NCBI GenBank assembly: GCA_963696325.1
Contig: CAVOJV010000056.1
Span: forward strand, 42,291-106,290
Direction of reading: 5' to 3'
DNA length: 64,000 bases
Source: CAVOJV01 sp963696325
Lineage (GTDB): Bacteria > Pseudomonadota > Gammaproteobacteria > Competibacterales > Competibacteraceae
The notes under the pieces: model-generated
What the model saw: only the letters and a program-made list of their open reading frames with translations
What the model was told of the DNA's origin: nothing
The model's database searches: none
Translations under genes and position numbers: made by a program
Part shown: positions 20,041-29,127 of the stretch, piece after piece
How positions within the stretch are numbered: the first letter of the stretch is position 1
Layout of the letters: every line of letters begins with the position of its first letter

Positions 20041-21201
20041 TCAGCTATTAGTATCCGTGAACTTTGGAAAAGCATCCCACAGCGGACCATAAATCGCAAA
20101 GGAAGGGGCAGCACCTTGGCTGGCCACTACCGCATCCAGCCAACCATCACCGTCAACATCCCTCAACTCCACCCCGTTAGGCCAACCGTTCAGCGGCAAC
20201 GTGATGTTCTCAAAACTGCCCGGTGTATCCTTGAGCTCCCGGTAAAGCACCAGTGCTTTTATTCCACCGGCCAGCAGATAACGCGTGCCGTCCTTATCTT
20301 GCCCCGTGGTCATAGCATGTATGCCCGGCTTTACCGGGTAAGGAATGGCTTTGCCTTCGGTAAAATTACCGTTGCCGTCATTGATAAGGACTGCAATCTC
20401 CGGCCGTATCGACATCGGCACCAGGAGATCCAGCGTGCCATCGCGGTCGATATCGAAGGGAATGACATGCCGCGGCCAACCCGTCTGGAAAGACCACAGT
20501 TTGCGGGACACGGCTTCCTTATCCGGTCCCGGGTATTCTACCACCCATATTGTATTACTCTGAAACGCCGTGAGTAAGAGTGCCGGGACGCCATCTCCCT
20601 TCAAATCCCCCAAGCGGACATGCCCTAATCCTCCTGCACCGAGAGGCAAGGAAAGCATGGACTTCGCCTCAGCCTTCTCCGCATCGAAATCGCGCAACAA
20701 GGTCAAGCTGTTACCAGAATAGGGAACCACTGCTAGACTCGTGCCCCAACCCGGCCAGCCAAAGACAGTGCTCGTCCGGGGTCCTGGCTGTGGGTGTTCG
20801 GCGACCAACTCCAACTGGCTATCTGGCCGCGCCGCGACCACCTTAAGACGGCCGTCTCCTTCCGCATTGATCAGATAACGTTTCGGGGCGCCCGGTAAGG
20901 CAATCATGTCGTTAGGATGAAAACCGGCTATGGCCTGTTCAGGGATCACTTCGAAACGGCGCGGCGACACCTGCCTATAGATTTCGACGAAATTACCCCC
21001 ATGTGAGGTAAACGCCAGATCAGTCAACCCATCGCCGGTCAAGTCGTCTAGTAGCACATGGATCGCCCCTTTGTGTTGCACAGGAAACAGGGAATAGGAG
21101 GAATCCAGCTTTTCCTGGGATTCGGCGACGGCAACACTCGTGGCGTCCGCAACCATCAACCATAGAGCTATCGCTATTGTTGATCTATTCATCATGGCCA
21201 A
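20041..21201 (-). CDS. Exported FG-GAP/VCBS-like beta-propeller protein
   Basis: The 386-residue protein starts with a signal peptide (about MNRSTIAIALWLMVADATSV, cut near VAVA). The mature chain contains repeated calcium-binding-like Asp motifs: DDLTGDGLTDLAFT, LGDLKGDGVPALLL, FDIDRDGTLDLLVP and RDVDGDGWLDAVVA. These are FG-GAP/VCBS-type blades, so a seven-bladed propeller outside the cytoplasm is likely. Two in-frame ATGs (21201, 21192) are possible starts. It is 35 bp upstream of the isomerase gene and probably shares its operon. Propellers of this kind bind ligands or partner proteins; no enzyme motif is seen. Confidence 0.82.
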   Translation of the reverse strand: MAMMNRSTIAIALWLMVADATSVAVAESQEKLDSSYSLFPVQHKGAIHVLLDDLTGDGLTDLAFTSHGGNFVEIYRQVSPRRFEVIPEQAIAGFHPNDMIALPGAPKRYLINAEGDGRLKVVAARPDSQLELVAEHPQPGPRTSTVFGWPGWGTSLAVVPYSGNSLTLLRDFDAEKAEAKSMLSLPLGAGGLGHVRLGDLKGDGVPALLLTAFQSNTIWVVEYPGPDKEAVSRKLWSFQTGWPRHVIPFDIDRDGTLDLLVPMSIRPEIAVLINDGNGNFTEGKAIPYPVKPGIHAMTTGQDKDGTRYLLAGGIKALVLYRELKDTPGSFENITLPLNGWPNGVELRDVDGDGWLDAVVASQGAAPSFAIYGPLWDAFPKFTDTNS

Positions 21202-21219
21202 TATTCAACTCAGACAAAA

Positions 21220-21247
21220 AAGACGGCGCATCGAAATGCGCCGTCTT
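21220..21247 (-). terminator. Rho-independent terminator
   Basis: A perfect 12-bp inverted repeat (AAGACGGCGCAT / ATGCGCCGTCTT) encloses a four-base loop. On the minus strand it is followed directly by a run of six T's. It lies about 55 bp after the stop codon of the secreted protein gene at 21,304, so it should end that transcript and separate it from the propeller gene. Confidence 0.88.
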
Positions 21248-21303
21248 ACTTAGCAACAACTCGAAAGGGTTACACTAAACTAACCGTGTCGGTTACTATC
21301 CAA

Positions 21304-22482
21304 TCAGGGCGCTGGGGCGGGTTCTGCTGGGACACCACCACTAACCCCGCGTTCATGAGCCATCTCGGTTTGTACCTGAACGCCCGACCCCGATGCACCG
21401 ATACCGACCAAGCTAAAGGCCACCCCAGCACGTCTACTACCCGCACCAAATTCGCCTACACTTGCACCCGCGCCATCCTGAATCGAGAAAATCACAAAAC
21501 CCGAATCGACGGCAGGGCTCGTCTGCGCAGCATCAGGAATAACGTGGGGAGCCCCGAAAGCGCTGGTAGCAGCGGGGTTGTTAGTCGTAACGCCGGCCAG
21601 ATTCGGGTCGGTAAGAGAATTTATGACAGTCAGCTCATTCGACAAGTCGATAGTCGACGATACGAATGCCTCATCGGCATCATAAACCAAGACGCCGACG
21701 GCCCCACGACCAGCGTCATTATTAGGCAGCCAAACGACAAAACGGGTATTTCCACTCAGGGCTGGATCATTGAAGTACCGCAGGCTGAATTGCGCAACCT
21801 CACTACCACTTCCCACAGCAGGTAACGCCATACCCGCGCTTACCGGGTTTACATTCGATGGAAATCCGGCACTGTAAGAAACCTCATCAAAGGGATCACT
21901 GTCAGCGACATCATACAACGGCAGCACAGGAATAAAGGCTTCCGACTGCCAGAAACCCTGAATCAGGTAGGAAGCCCCCCACAGCGCAAGCTGACTGGGG
22001 GCACCACCATTAGCGCGGTTATCACCGATAACCATATAGCCCGCCACACCCTGAAGGTTTGTGCCCGTTGTCAGGAAGTTCCAGTCCATACGGACGAAGT
22101 CATTACAGGTTACCGCAATGAGACCATCGCGCTTTTTTACACTCTCGGTATCAAAGAAGTACCAGTGCAAACTTGGCCGGTTCCCCGCCGATGCCGCTGC
22201 ACTGTCATTAACGCATCCCGGGGGTCCTTGGTTGATAGTTCCATAAGTAAACCAGGGCGCGGGCGGGTTCTGATCAGGTTGCACATTGACGGAGGGCGGC
22301 AAATTGTCCCCCACGACAACACCAATAAGCGTATTGACTTGCGACGCAGCATCCGCGATCACATGAGGAACCAACAACGCACCGCCGGGTTGACCTAGAA
22401 TGACCGCCTGAGCGGCACCGGATGCACCAAGGGCGGCCGCGACAGCGGACGCCACACCAATCTTGTTAAACTTTGCGAACAT
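21304..22482 (-). CDS. Secreted protein of unknown function
   Basis: The 392-residue product has a clear Sec signal peptide (MFAKFNKIGVASAVAAALGA, cut after GAAQA). The mature part is acidic, rich in Gly/Ala/Asn/Pro and poor in Lys, with few Cys. Repeated local patterns include the VPHVIADAA and APHVIPDAAQ pair near both ends. The C-terminus is Pro/Ala-rich with no sorting tail. The ATG has a good AGGAG site 7 bases upstream, and the gene has its own promoter and terminator, suggesting strong separate expression. I do not recognise a family. Being beside the T2SS operon it could be a secretion substrate or an outer-surface protein, but nothing in it proves this. Confidence 0.75.
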   Translation of the reverse strand: MFAKFNKIGVASAVAAALGASGAAQAVILGQPGGALLVPHVIADAASQVNTLIGVVVGDNLPPSVNVQPDQNPPAPWFTYGTINQGPPGCVNDSAAASAGNRPSLHWYFFDTESVKKRDGLIAVTCNDFVRMDWNFLTTGTNLQGVAGYMVIGDNRANGGAPSQLALWGASYLIQGFWQSEAFIPVLPLYDVADSDPFDEVSYSAGFPSNVNPVSAGMALPAVGSGSEVAQFSLRYFNDPALSGNTRFVVWLPNNDAGRGAVGVLVYDADEAFVSSTIDLSNELTVINSLTDPNLAGVTTNNPAATSAFGAPHVIPDAAQTSPAVDSGFVIFSIQDGAGASVGEFGAGSRRAGVAFSLVGIGASGSGVQVQTEMAHERGVSGGVPAEPAPAP

Positions 22483-22974
22483 GATGTAACTCCTATAAGT
22501 TGCTTCGCACGAGCGCTTTAAAAACTACAGTAAACTACGACAAAAAGACTACATTGGAATTTCAATGGTGTCAACAGAACAACACAAATTTGCTGTCTAC
22601 GCAACATTTTTTATCTTTACAACAAAGGCTACACCGCGAGGCTCCTGATCATTAGATCCCTCTTCAGTTAACGGGATTGCTAACGAAGCCACTGCGCAAC
22701 AAGACCGTCAAGCGATTAATTTTTATTATAATTATCCAAATCTGGCCAGGCACAACGGAAGCCGTTGCCCAAGCTTTCACATAATTTAATCAGTTTACGT
22801 TTAGAAACCCAGCTTGGCAACCCATTCACCGTTTTACTTTGATTTCAGCCAGGAAGATCAGAAGGTATCTGTTGACAGTATAGTCGGTCCATGGCGCAAC
22901 GAAACCCTTTCGTTGTTTATAAGCCCAAACTAACCGCGTGTTGTATTTACGCAAATCAGGGATAAGGCCAGTGG
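22483..22974. other. Intergenic stretch between T2SS operon end and secreted protein gene
   Basis: These 492 AT-rich bases hold no convincing gene. They contain the promoter above, a perfect 8-bp inverted repeat with a three-base loop (CAACGAAA ccc TTTCGTTG, 22,897-22,915) about 60 bp past the gspD stop, and a bulged hairpin near 22,748-22,768. Neither hairpin has a T-run on the minus strand, so termination of the gspD transcript there is uncertain. Confidence 0.45.
22546..22574 (-). promoter_or_regulatory. Sigma70-type promoter of the secreted protein gene
   Basis: On the minus strand TTGACA (22574-22569) is followed after exactly 17 bases by TAGTCT (22551-22546). The perfect -35 box, the spacing, and the position about 60-90 bp before the start codon support it. 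The -10 box matches the consensus at only three of six bases. Confidence 0.5.
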
Positions 22975-25227
22975 TCAGGAACCCAGCACCATCGGCGCAA
23001 CAGCTTTCATCTTTTCCCGCAAATCATCAATAATATTTTGATTATCCTGACTATTTTCAACAACTTTTGGGGTAATCAGGACCACCAGTTCGGTCCGGCT
23101 CGAGACGTTGTCGGTTTTCCCAAACAGCGCACCGAGCAGGGGAATCTTATAAAGCCCGGGAATCCCGCTATCGCTATCGATTTGTCTGTCCCTGATCAAT
23201 CCGCCCAGGACGATACTTTGCCCGCTTTGCACAGCCACCCGGCTGGTAATAGTGCGTTGGTCGAAAGTGCGCTGTCCGGTCGCCGAATCGATCGGCCCCA
23301 CATCCGTCACCGCCTGATTGATATCCATCGTAACCAACCCGCCTGCGTTGATCTGGGGCCGCACCTGCAGGAATACGCCGGTATCCTTATATTGAAAGGA
23401 GCTAGTGATAACACCGGTAGTGACGGTCTGTGGTCCCGAGATGGGCTGCTGAGTGCCCACCCGGATGGTGGCTTCCTGATTATCGCTAACCATGAGGTTC
23501 GGCGCGGACAGCACTTTTAGCTTGGACTCGCTCGCCAAGGTGTCCAGCAAGGCACGGACAAAGCCGGCGCTATCCGTTATCGCATAGGCAAACCCGTTAC
23601 CCAGGACGTTAGCGCTGGGCAAGGGGGTAGTTATGGGTACGTTGGTTCGGAGATTTAATGATCCATACCCCGTGTAGTTCCCCACATCGTTTTTGAAGTA
23701 CCACTGCAAGCCATACCGGAGAGCCCCGGTTAGCGTCACTTCGGCGATCGTGGCTTCCACCAGAACCTGCCGCCGGGCGACATCCAGCTTGCGGAGGGCA
23801 CCGATAATCTTTTCCTGATTATGCTTGTCCGCCCAAATCAGCAAGGCGTTATTATCGGTGTCCGGGACGATGCGCACCTGCTCCGCGCCCATGCCCAATT
23901 CCGCCGCTTTGACCCCACTGCCCCTTGCGGAACCTGTCGCATTCCGCGACTGAGGCAGCGAGCCTCCCGATAATCCGCTCGAACTCCCCGACAATCCGCT
24001 TGAACCTCCTGATATGCCACTCCCCATCACGCCACTCGAACCTCCCGAGAATCCGCCTGAACCTCCTGACGATCCACTTGAATCTCCCGACAACTGTACA
24101 GGCTGCAAGCCGGGCGCCACCTGGCCCGCCGAAGACGCGGTGGCCGGGGAACCCCCGCTTCCGAAGACCGCATTCAAAATGGATGCTAGGTAATCGGCAG
24201 TGCCGTTTTGCACCCTATACACATAGAGCCGCTCACCGCCGCTACCATCAAGACGCTCCACCCAAAGGCCGGCCTCCTTGAGATATTCAGGCTGGGGGGT
24301 AATGACCAAGACGGCGTTAAGCTGATTGATCGGCACAAACCGAAACAGCCCGGCCAAGGGCAGCTTGGACGCTTCACCAAACATGCTATCCAACTGCGCC
24401 GCGACCGTCTGGCTGTCGATATTCTTTAATCGATAGAGGCCCACGGACATTCCCTTGAGCCAATTGACATCGAAGATATTAATGGTCTCCTGAATCCTGA
24501 TAAGTTCCTGGGGCGTTCCCCCCACGATGAGCATATTGCGAGCCGCATCGGTGCGTAGAATCGCGCTTTGGGGAACCAACGGCTCAATGAGTTTTTGCAT
24601 TTCCGCCACGCTCACGTAGCGCAGCGGCACAATGCGAACAGCATACCCGAAACCCAACCGTGCTTTACTGAGCTGAGGAGCCACGCTGGACGCCGCGTTG
24701 GCCAGCGGCACCACTTTATAGACCCCGCCCTCACGCAGCAGAGCCGCCTGGTTCATTCGCAACAGGGTCTCCAAGGTGGGAATCAACATATCCTTGGGCA
24801 AGGGCTGGCTGGTCTGCACCGTCACTTCGCCCTGAACTTGGGGATCGATAATATAATTTTCCTGGAGCGCATCAAAAACGACCTTGATCACGTCACGAAT
24901 GTTGGCGCCCTCGAAATTGAGCGTGATTTCTCCGTTGACCTTCTGAACCGGGGCGGGTTTGCTGGCGGCCCGCGCATTGACAAATTGACCCGTACCGGGA
25001 AACAGGGTAACCGCTTCGTTAAGCCGATCCGGGTCGGGCCGGGCACTGTCGGATAACGGCGCCGCGCTAGTCAACGGAGTGCGAATGGAAGTCCCGATCA
25101 GGGGCTGGGTAGAAACCGCATCAGCTTGCGCGGATTGCTCAGGCCCCATCTGCGTGGCGCAGGCGTTCAACACCAACGCCAGAAATAGGCCAAAAGGCCG
25201 TATTAGAAAGGATGATGCTTTAATCAA
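22975..25227 (-). CDS. gspD: Type II secretion outer-membrane secretin, lipoprotein form
   Basis: The 750-residue protein forms the outer-membrane channel of the type II secretion system. Its signal ends in a lipobox (ALVLNAC, Cys23), so it is probably lipidated and may not need a separate pilotin. N0 begins near LNFEGANIRDVIKVVFDAL, and N1-N3 repeats follow (RIVPLRYVSVAEMQKLIEPL; GLYRLKNIDSQTVAAQLDSM; YVYRVQNGTADYLASILNAV). A Gly/Ser-rich insert of about 70 residues sits in N3. The secretin core ends with SGIPGLYKIPLLGALFG and RTELVVLITPKVVE. It is the last gene of the operon. The lipobox and long Ser/Gly insert are less common than the standard GspD layout. Confidence 0.94.
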   Translation of the reverse strand: MIKASSFLIRPFGLFLALVLNACATQMGPEQSAQADAVSTQPLIGTSIRTPLTSAAPLSDSARPDPDRLNEAVTLFPGTGQFVNARAASKPAPVQKVNGEITLNFEGANIRDVIKVVFDALQENYIIDPQVQGEVTVQTSQPLPKDMLIPTLETLLRMNQAALLREGGVYKVVPLANAASSVAPQLSKARLGFGYAVRIVPLRYVSVAEMQKLIEPLVPQSAILRTDAARNMLIVGGTPQELIRIQETINIFDVNWLKGMSVGLYRLKNIDSQTVAAQLDSMFGEASKLPLAGLFRFVPINQLNAVLVITPQPEYLKEAGLWVERLDGSGGERLYVYRVQNGTADYLASILNAVFGSGGSPATASSAGQVAPGLQPVQLSGDSSGSSGGSGGFSGGSSGVMGSGISGGSSGLSGSSSGLSGGSLPQSRNATGSARGSGVKAAELGMGAEQVRIVPDTDNNALLIWADKHNQEKIIGALRKLDVARRQVLVEATIAEVTLTGALRYGLQWYFKNDVGNYTGYGSLNLRTNVPITTPLPSANVLGNGFAYAITDSAGFVRALLDTLASESKLKVLSAPNLMVSDNQEATIRVGTQQPISGPQTVTTGVITSSFQYKDTGVFLQVRPQINAGGLVTMDINQAVTDVGPIDSATGQRTFDQRTITSRVAVQSGQSIVLGGLIRDRQIDSDSGIPGLYKIPLLGALFGKTDNVSSRTELVVLITPKVVENSQDNQNIIDDLREKMKAVAPMVLGS
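23946..24092 (-). repeat. Degenerate Gly/Ser-coding repeats inside gspD
   Basis: The DNA repeats a motif like CCTCCCGA-AATCCGCT-GAA at roughly 12- to 24-base steps. On the coding strand this gives SGGSSG, SGLSG and SGISGG units, a flexible loop within the N3 domain. Such tracts change length easily by slippage. Confidence 0.7.
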
Positions 25228-25278
25228 CGTTGCTCGCTCTCAATCCAATGGACACCGTGGCGAAAAAACGATGGGCGG

Positions 25279-25858
25279 CTAACGAGCCGGCGTTTCGGCA
25301 GGCGCGGCGGCGGGGACAGTACCCCCAACGTTCTGGCTTTTTTCCACTTTGGGCATCCTGGCAACGGGACGGGCAGTGGTTTTTTTGTTACGTTCCAACG
25401 GCAGATTCTTAACCACGTCACCCCTGCGCAGGAGCACGCTGGTGGCCTGGACCGACTCGAGTTGCCAGCCTTCCACTGTTTCCCCCACCCGCAGACGGGC
25501 AATCTTGCCGCTTTTATCAACTTGCAAAAGCGCCATCATCCGCTCCGGTGTCATGACGACGCCCAACAAACTGAACACTGCATCGTCACCTGGTTTTTGC
25601 TGGCCTACCGTGTCCAATACCTCGGCAGGACGGCGGCTGGCCAGAAAAAAGGGGGCGTGCAATAATTTCATCATACCGGCTCAAGGGGGCAATGGCGAAA
25701 CTTTCAACCGGCTTGACCTCAAGGTCGCGTGCTCCCTGGGTGGACTGACTGTTAGCGCTGCCTCCCTTAAGCCGCGGCGGGTTTACCCATTCGACCGCAA
25801 CAATGCCTGTCATGACTGCGCAGAACGCCGCCAAGCCAAGCGTTACCGCATTACCCAT
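25279..25858 (-). CDS. gspC: GspC-like type II secretion protein, broken by a frameshift
   Basis: Two overlapping frames form one protein of about 192 residues. The upstream frame has a single N-terminal membrane span (AVTLGLAAFCAVMTGIVAV), then LSRYDEIIARPLF, the conserved lead-in to the homology region. It then runs out of frame. The other frame continues LASRRPAEVLD, FSLLGVVMTPERMMALL and KIARLRVGETVEGWQLESVQ, the GspC-type HR domain that contacts the secretin. Removing one base of the coding T6 run (25650-25645) gives RPLFLASRRP. A C-terminal Ala/Pro tail ends it. It lies directly between gspM and gspD; no PDZ domain is present. It may equally be called a short GspC/GspN-family protein. 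Confidence 0.75.
25645..25650 (-). other. Frameshift point: T6 run in the GspC-like gene
   Basis: The coding strand reads CGC CCC CTT TTT TCT GGC. With five T's it reads CGC CCC CTT TTT CTG GCC AGC, giving the family sequence RPLFLASRRP. Confidence 0.8.
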
Positions 25859-26455
25859 TTAAGCCTGACCTCTGCGCAGATAGCCAGCCAACTCAAACTG
25901 AATCGTCAACTGCAGGCTGGTTTCGACTTGGCCGGCTCTGGAATCGCGGCCAGGGCGTCGAATCATGTTCGCCCTAACCTGAAGATTGCTGATAAACAGC
26001 AAGGGACGGCCCGTTTCAAGGGCATAAACAACCTTTTGCAAGACGACCATATCCCCTGTCATCTGCACACTGATCGCCACGCGGAAAAAGGCGCTTTCCT
26101 GTACCACCGGCAAAATCTGGGTGCTTACCAAATGGCCGCCATTAGCCTCCACAAAGGATTTTATCTTCTGCTGTGCATCGGTGGCTGCTAATGTTGGAGA
26201 TTGCTGCTTTAGGTAGTAGTCATCCACCGAACTGTCCTGTCGGATTCGCTGTATCCGCGCCTCCAGTTCCTGACGCGTTGCCAACATCCTGTCGAAGCGC
26301 TGCAGACGATCTTGCAGACTTTCCACAGTGTTCTGATAGAACTGGTATTGCAAAACCACGGGCCGGGCGATCAACCAATAGGCACCTGCCAAGGCGACCA
26401 GCAATAAACCCAGCGCCGCTAGGCGGTGATAATTTGTTACTGCTTGCAAAACCAC
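25859..26455 (-). CDS. gspM: Type II secretion protein M
   Basis: This 198-residue bitopic inner-membrane protein has a short cytoplasmic N-terminus, one span (LAALGLLLVALAGAYWLIA), a coiled-coil stretch (QNTVESLQDRLQRFDRMLAT) and a periplasmic ferredoxin-like domain (FRVAISVQMTGDMVVLQKVV, RPLLFISNLQVRANM). This is the GspM/PilO-like plan, and the length fits the short GspM (T2SSM_b) branch. It works with GspL in the inner-membrane platform. It starts 2 bp after the gspL stop and abuts the GspC-like gene. Confidence 0.88.
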   Translation of the reverse strand: MVLQAVTNYHRLAALGLLLVALAGAYWLIARPVVLQYQFYQNTVESLQDRLQRFDRMLATRQELEARIQRIRQDSSVDDYYLKQQSPTLAATDAQQKIKSFVEANGGHLVSTQILPVVQESAFFRVAISVQMTGDMVVLQKVVYALETGRPLLFISNLQVRANMIRRPGRDSRAGQVETSLQLTIQFELAGYLRRGQA

Positions 26456-26457
26456 TC

Positions 26458-27537
26458 TTAGGGCTCTCTGGCGATCTGCGCGGACAGATAAAAGCGGTCT
26501 TTACCCGCTGCGCCGGCGGTTATTGGTGAAAGAAAAGTGGCATTTTGAAACAATTTCGACGCTTCCATCAAACCAAGCAGCGCCGAAGCGGTTGGGGATT
26601 GTCCGCGCACCCGAATTTCGTTGCCAATGATTTCCAATTGCTCGACCCAGGTGGCATCCGGCAGGATAGTCGTTAACTCCTTCAATAACTCGATGTTCAA
26701 AATACTTTCCTTCCGTTTTTGGAACAAAAAACGGGACGCTTCAATGGCATTTTCCAGTTCGCTGCGCAGGGCCAGGATTTGTTCGGCTCGCTTTTGCGCC
26801 GCCGCTACCTTGGGCAACAACTCCACCACCAGGCTCCGCTGTTGCCATAACGGCAGCACCCCTGCCAGCAACAGCAACCCAGCGGCCAGACCCGCCAGCG
26901 CCCAGTGCAGCCGGCGGGTAAAGCGGCTCTTATCCGGACGCTGTTCCAGCGGCAGCAGATTGATGCCGGAATCCTCTCCCTTCACCTCAACCCGATCCGC
27001 CGCCACCCCGAGTTCCGCCAATCGGGTTACCAGTGGATCGACCAAGGTCCGCAATACCCCGACAAACCGGATCTTGATGCGCTTGAGATCCTGGCGCCGT
27101 TCCAACACGGCTAGATCATAGTAGATCTGGCCAGCGCTGAAGGGAGTTAGGCGATCTATCTCAAAACCCACGACCTGTCTCAGGTTAGCCGCGGCAGCCA
27201 GCGGCAGGGTAACGTCTTTCAACAATACCTGCTCGGCTGGCAGGCGCAGGATGATTTGTCTGGCATCGGCTACCAGTGCAGCAATTTGCTGGCGCAAGGT
27301 GTCGCCTGGCAGTGCTTGCAGCGGGTATTGTTCCAGCTCTCGGCATTCCCCGTCTTCCTCCAGCAGGAAGCAAAGGTCCTGGCCACGGATCTCAAGGATG
27401 AGACGCACGGGCGCCTCGGCAAACAACCGGCGCAGCGACCAGGGCAGACACGCTAGCAACCCGTTTCCCCACCAGCGCAGGAAGGCGCCTATTTCGGGCG
27501 GGATTTTATAAGACATCAGTCTTGACGCCGAGTACAT
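26458..27537 (-). CDS. gspL: Type II secretion protein L (PilN-domain type)
   Basis: The protein has about 359 residues. The N-terminal cytoplasmic half has the reduced actin-like fold that binds GspE (VRLILEIRGQDLCFLL, RLPAEQVLLKDVTLPLAAA, VVGFEIDRLTPFSAGQIYYD). One span (LAGLAAGLLLLAGVLPLW) follows, then a coiled coil and a periplasmic PilN-like domain (ATWVEQLEIIGNEIRVRGQS). The frame reaches 27546; in-frame ATGs at 27537 and 27516 are also plausible starts. It links the ATPase GspE to the platform and, with GspM, drives pseudopilus assembly. Confidence 0.88.
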   Translation of the reverse strand: MYSASRLMSYKIPPEIGAFLRWWGNGLLACLPWSLRRLFAEAPVRLILEIRGQDLCFLLEEDGECRELEQYPLQALPGDTLRQQIAALVADARQIILRLPAEQVLLKDVTLPLAAAANLRQVVGFEIDRLTPFSAGQIYYDLAVLERRQDLKRIKIRFVGVLRTLVDPLVTRLAELGVAADRVEVKGEDSGINLLPLEQRPDKSRFTRRLHWALAGLAAGLLLLAGVLPLWQQRSLVVELLPKVAAAQKRAEQILALRSELENAIEASRFLFQKRKESILNIELLKELTTILPDATWVEQLEIIGNEIRVRGQSPTASALLGLMEASKLFQNATFLSPITAGAAGKDRFYLSAQIAREP

Positions 27538-27605
27538 GGATTTCAAATTGATCAGTCTGCTTTGGTTTTAGGACTCCGCGGCCGCCAGCGTGCGTCTCGC
27601 GACCC

Positions 27606-28496
27606 CTATCTGCCCTCGCGCCTGGCGCGCACACGGTAAGGCGCAGACCCACTTGCCGGGACTACCACCGCTTCCAAAAAAGCCTCACTGCCTGCGTCCA
27701 GGCGAGCCTCCACAAAAACATGATACGTCCCCACCTTGCTTTGAGACAAATAAGGCCCGCTCTCCGGCAGTTGTACTGGCGGCAGCCCCTGGGCGGCATT
27801 CTCCGCACGCGCTTGCAAAAATCCGGCAACCGCTTTTGCATCCATGCCTGGCAAAGCCCTCAGTACAGGCTCTGGCGCCAGGGCCGGGTTGACCCCGGCG
27901 TTATCAGAATAAACCGTTAATCCTCCCGCTATCGCTTTATAAAGTTCTGGCGTCATGCCCAATACTTGCTGGAGTTCCTCAACGCTCTCAAAGGGCCTGT
28001 TCTTGGGCCCTGTAACTCGCCCGGCGGCGCGGTAATCCGCACCTTCGGCGCCATTTGGATGACGCAAATCATCGGGGTCTCGCCAATCTTCGATGGCATC
28101 CAGGAGCTTTTCCAGTTCCTCGGCACCTACCCCAGCAAAGGCCAGCAAGCCTCGTAAAAGAATTCGATCGGCGTTGTTTAGATCAATCAAACCGCCTGCG
28201 TCCACGACCGCAATGCGCAACTGGCCTGATCCAAACCGCCATTCCCGAACGCTACCATCCACCGGCCAGGGCGGGACGCCGGGTGTTTGCTGGGAAGCAT
28301 CCAGCACCTGGAGCATGGCATACGTCACGCCAGCATCAGCCAGTGCCCGCGCCTGCGCACGCTCCACTCTATTAATAGCCAGCCGCGTTTCCGTGCGCAT
28401 GGAATAAGCGAAACTACCCGCCATCACGGACAATAACGTCATGATCCAGAGTACGATGACGAGGATAATGCCGCGTTCATCGGGCAATCGCTTCAT
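27606..28496 (-). CDS. gspK: Type II secretion minor pseudopilin K
   Basis: The 296-residue protein starts with the GspK-type prepilin segment RGIILVIVLWIMTLLSVMAG, which lacks the Glu at position 5 that other pseudopilins have, as is normal for GspK. The large alpha domain inserted in the pilin fold is visible (DLNNADRILLRGLLAFAGVG, ELEKLLDAIEDWRDPDDLRH), as is VESVEELQQVLG-like sequence after it. GspK caps the pseudopilus tip with GspI and GspJ. It lies 16 bp downstream of gspJ. Confidence 0.92.
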   Translation of the reverse strand: MKRLPDERGIILVIVLWIMTLLSVMAGSFAYSMRTETRLAINRVERAQARALADAGVTYAMLQVLDASQQTPGVPPWPVDGSVREWRFGSGQLRIAVVDAGGLIDLNNADRILLRGLLAFAGVGAEELEKLLDAIEDWRDPDDLRHPNGAEGADYRAAGRVTGPKNRPFESVEELQQVLGMTPELYKAIAGGLTVYSDNAGVNPALAPEPVLRALPGMDAKAVAGFLQARAENAAQGLPPVQLPESGPYLSQSKVGTYHVFVEARLDAGSEAFLEAVVVPASGSAPYRVRARREGR

Positions 28497-28512
28497 GGTG
28501 GTTTCATGCGGG

Positions 28513-29121
28513 TCAGGGTGGGGGCCAATCCGGCACGACCGCCACCAGATCCGGCCAGGGGTCCCCCCGCCACTTGAGGTTCAGCCGCACCAGCGCCGGA
28601 CGCTGCTGCGGGTTCTGCCAGCGGTCACGCCAGTATGGGCTCTGAGCACCTGGATCGAGGCCAAAATAGGCCCATTGCACCTCAGAGACACCCTCCAGCA
28701 ATACCGTTTCCTCTCCTGCGTGATCCCCCTCCGGGTCGGCAGGGCGGTAAGGATACCAGCGCATACGAAGTTGGCCAACACCGCCGTCGTCCACGGCATA
28801 AAGCTGGATAACATACAAACCACCGAGACCCAGATGCGCAAACAGAGGCGCGACCAGGCTCACGCGCCGTGGCTCACCCGCAAACACGACCACCCGTCCC
28901 TCGGTTGCATCTTCGCGAAACAGCGACAGAGATTGCTGCAACTGACGCCGGATGAAATCCTGTGTCAGGCTGATCTGGGTGAGATTCTCGGCACGCTGCT
29001 CGCCGGCATCCCAACTACGCGTGGCCAGCCTCAACCCACCATACACCAGCACCAGCACCATGCTCATCAGCGTCATGGCGATGAGCAACTCCAACAGGGT
29101 AAACCCGGCTTGGTTGCGCAC
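28513..29121 (-). CDS. gspJ: Type II secretion minor pseudopilin J
   Basis: This 202-residue pseudopilin has the prepilin peptidase site QAG|FTLLELLIAMTLMS with Glu at +5. The usual GspJ traits follow: RSWDAGEQRAENLTQISLTQ and FIRRQLQQSLSLF in the alpha region, and the beta-rich end VQWAYFGLD with WPDLVAVVPDW. It forms part of the tip complex with GspI and GspK. It sits 6 bp downstream of gspI. Confidence 0.92.
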   Translation of the reverse strand: MRNQAGFTLLELLIAMTLMSMVLVLVYGGLRLATRSWDAGEQRAENLTQISLTQDFIRRQLQQSLSLFREDATEGRVVVFAGEPRRVSLVAPLFAHLGLGGLYVIQLYAVDDGGVGQLRMRWYPYRPADPEGDHAGEETVLLEGVSEVQWAYFGLDPGAQSPYWRDRWQNPQQRPALVRLNLKWRGDPWPDLVAVVPDWPPP

Positions 29122-29127
29122 GTCCGG

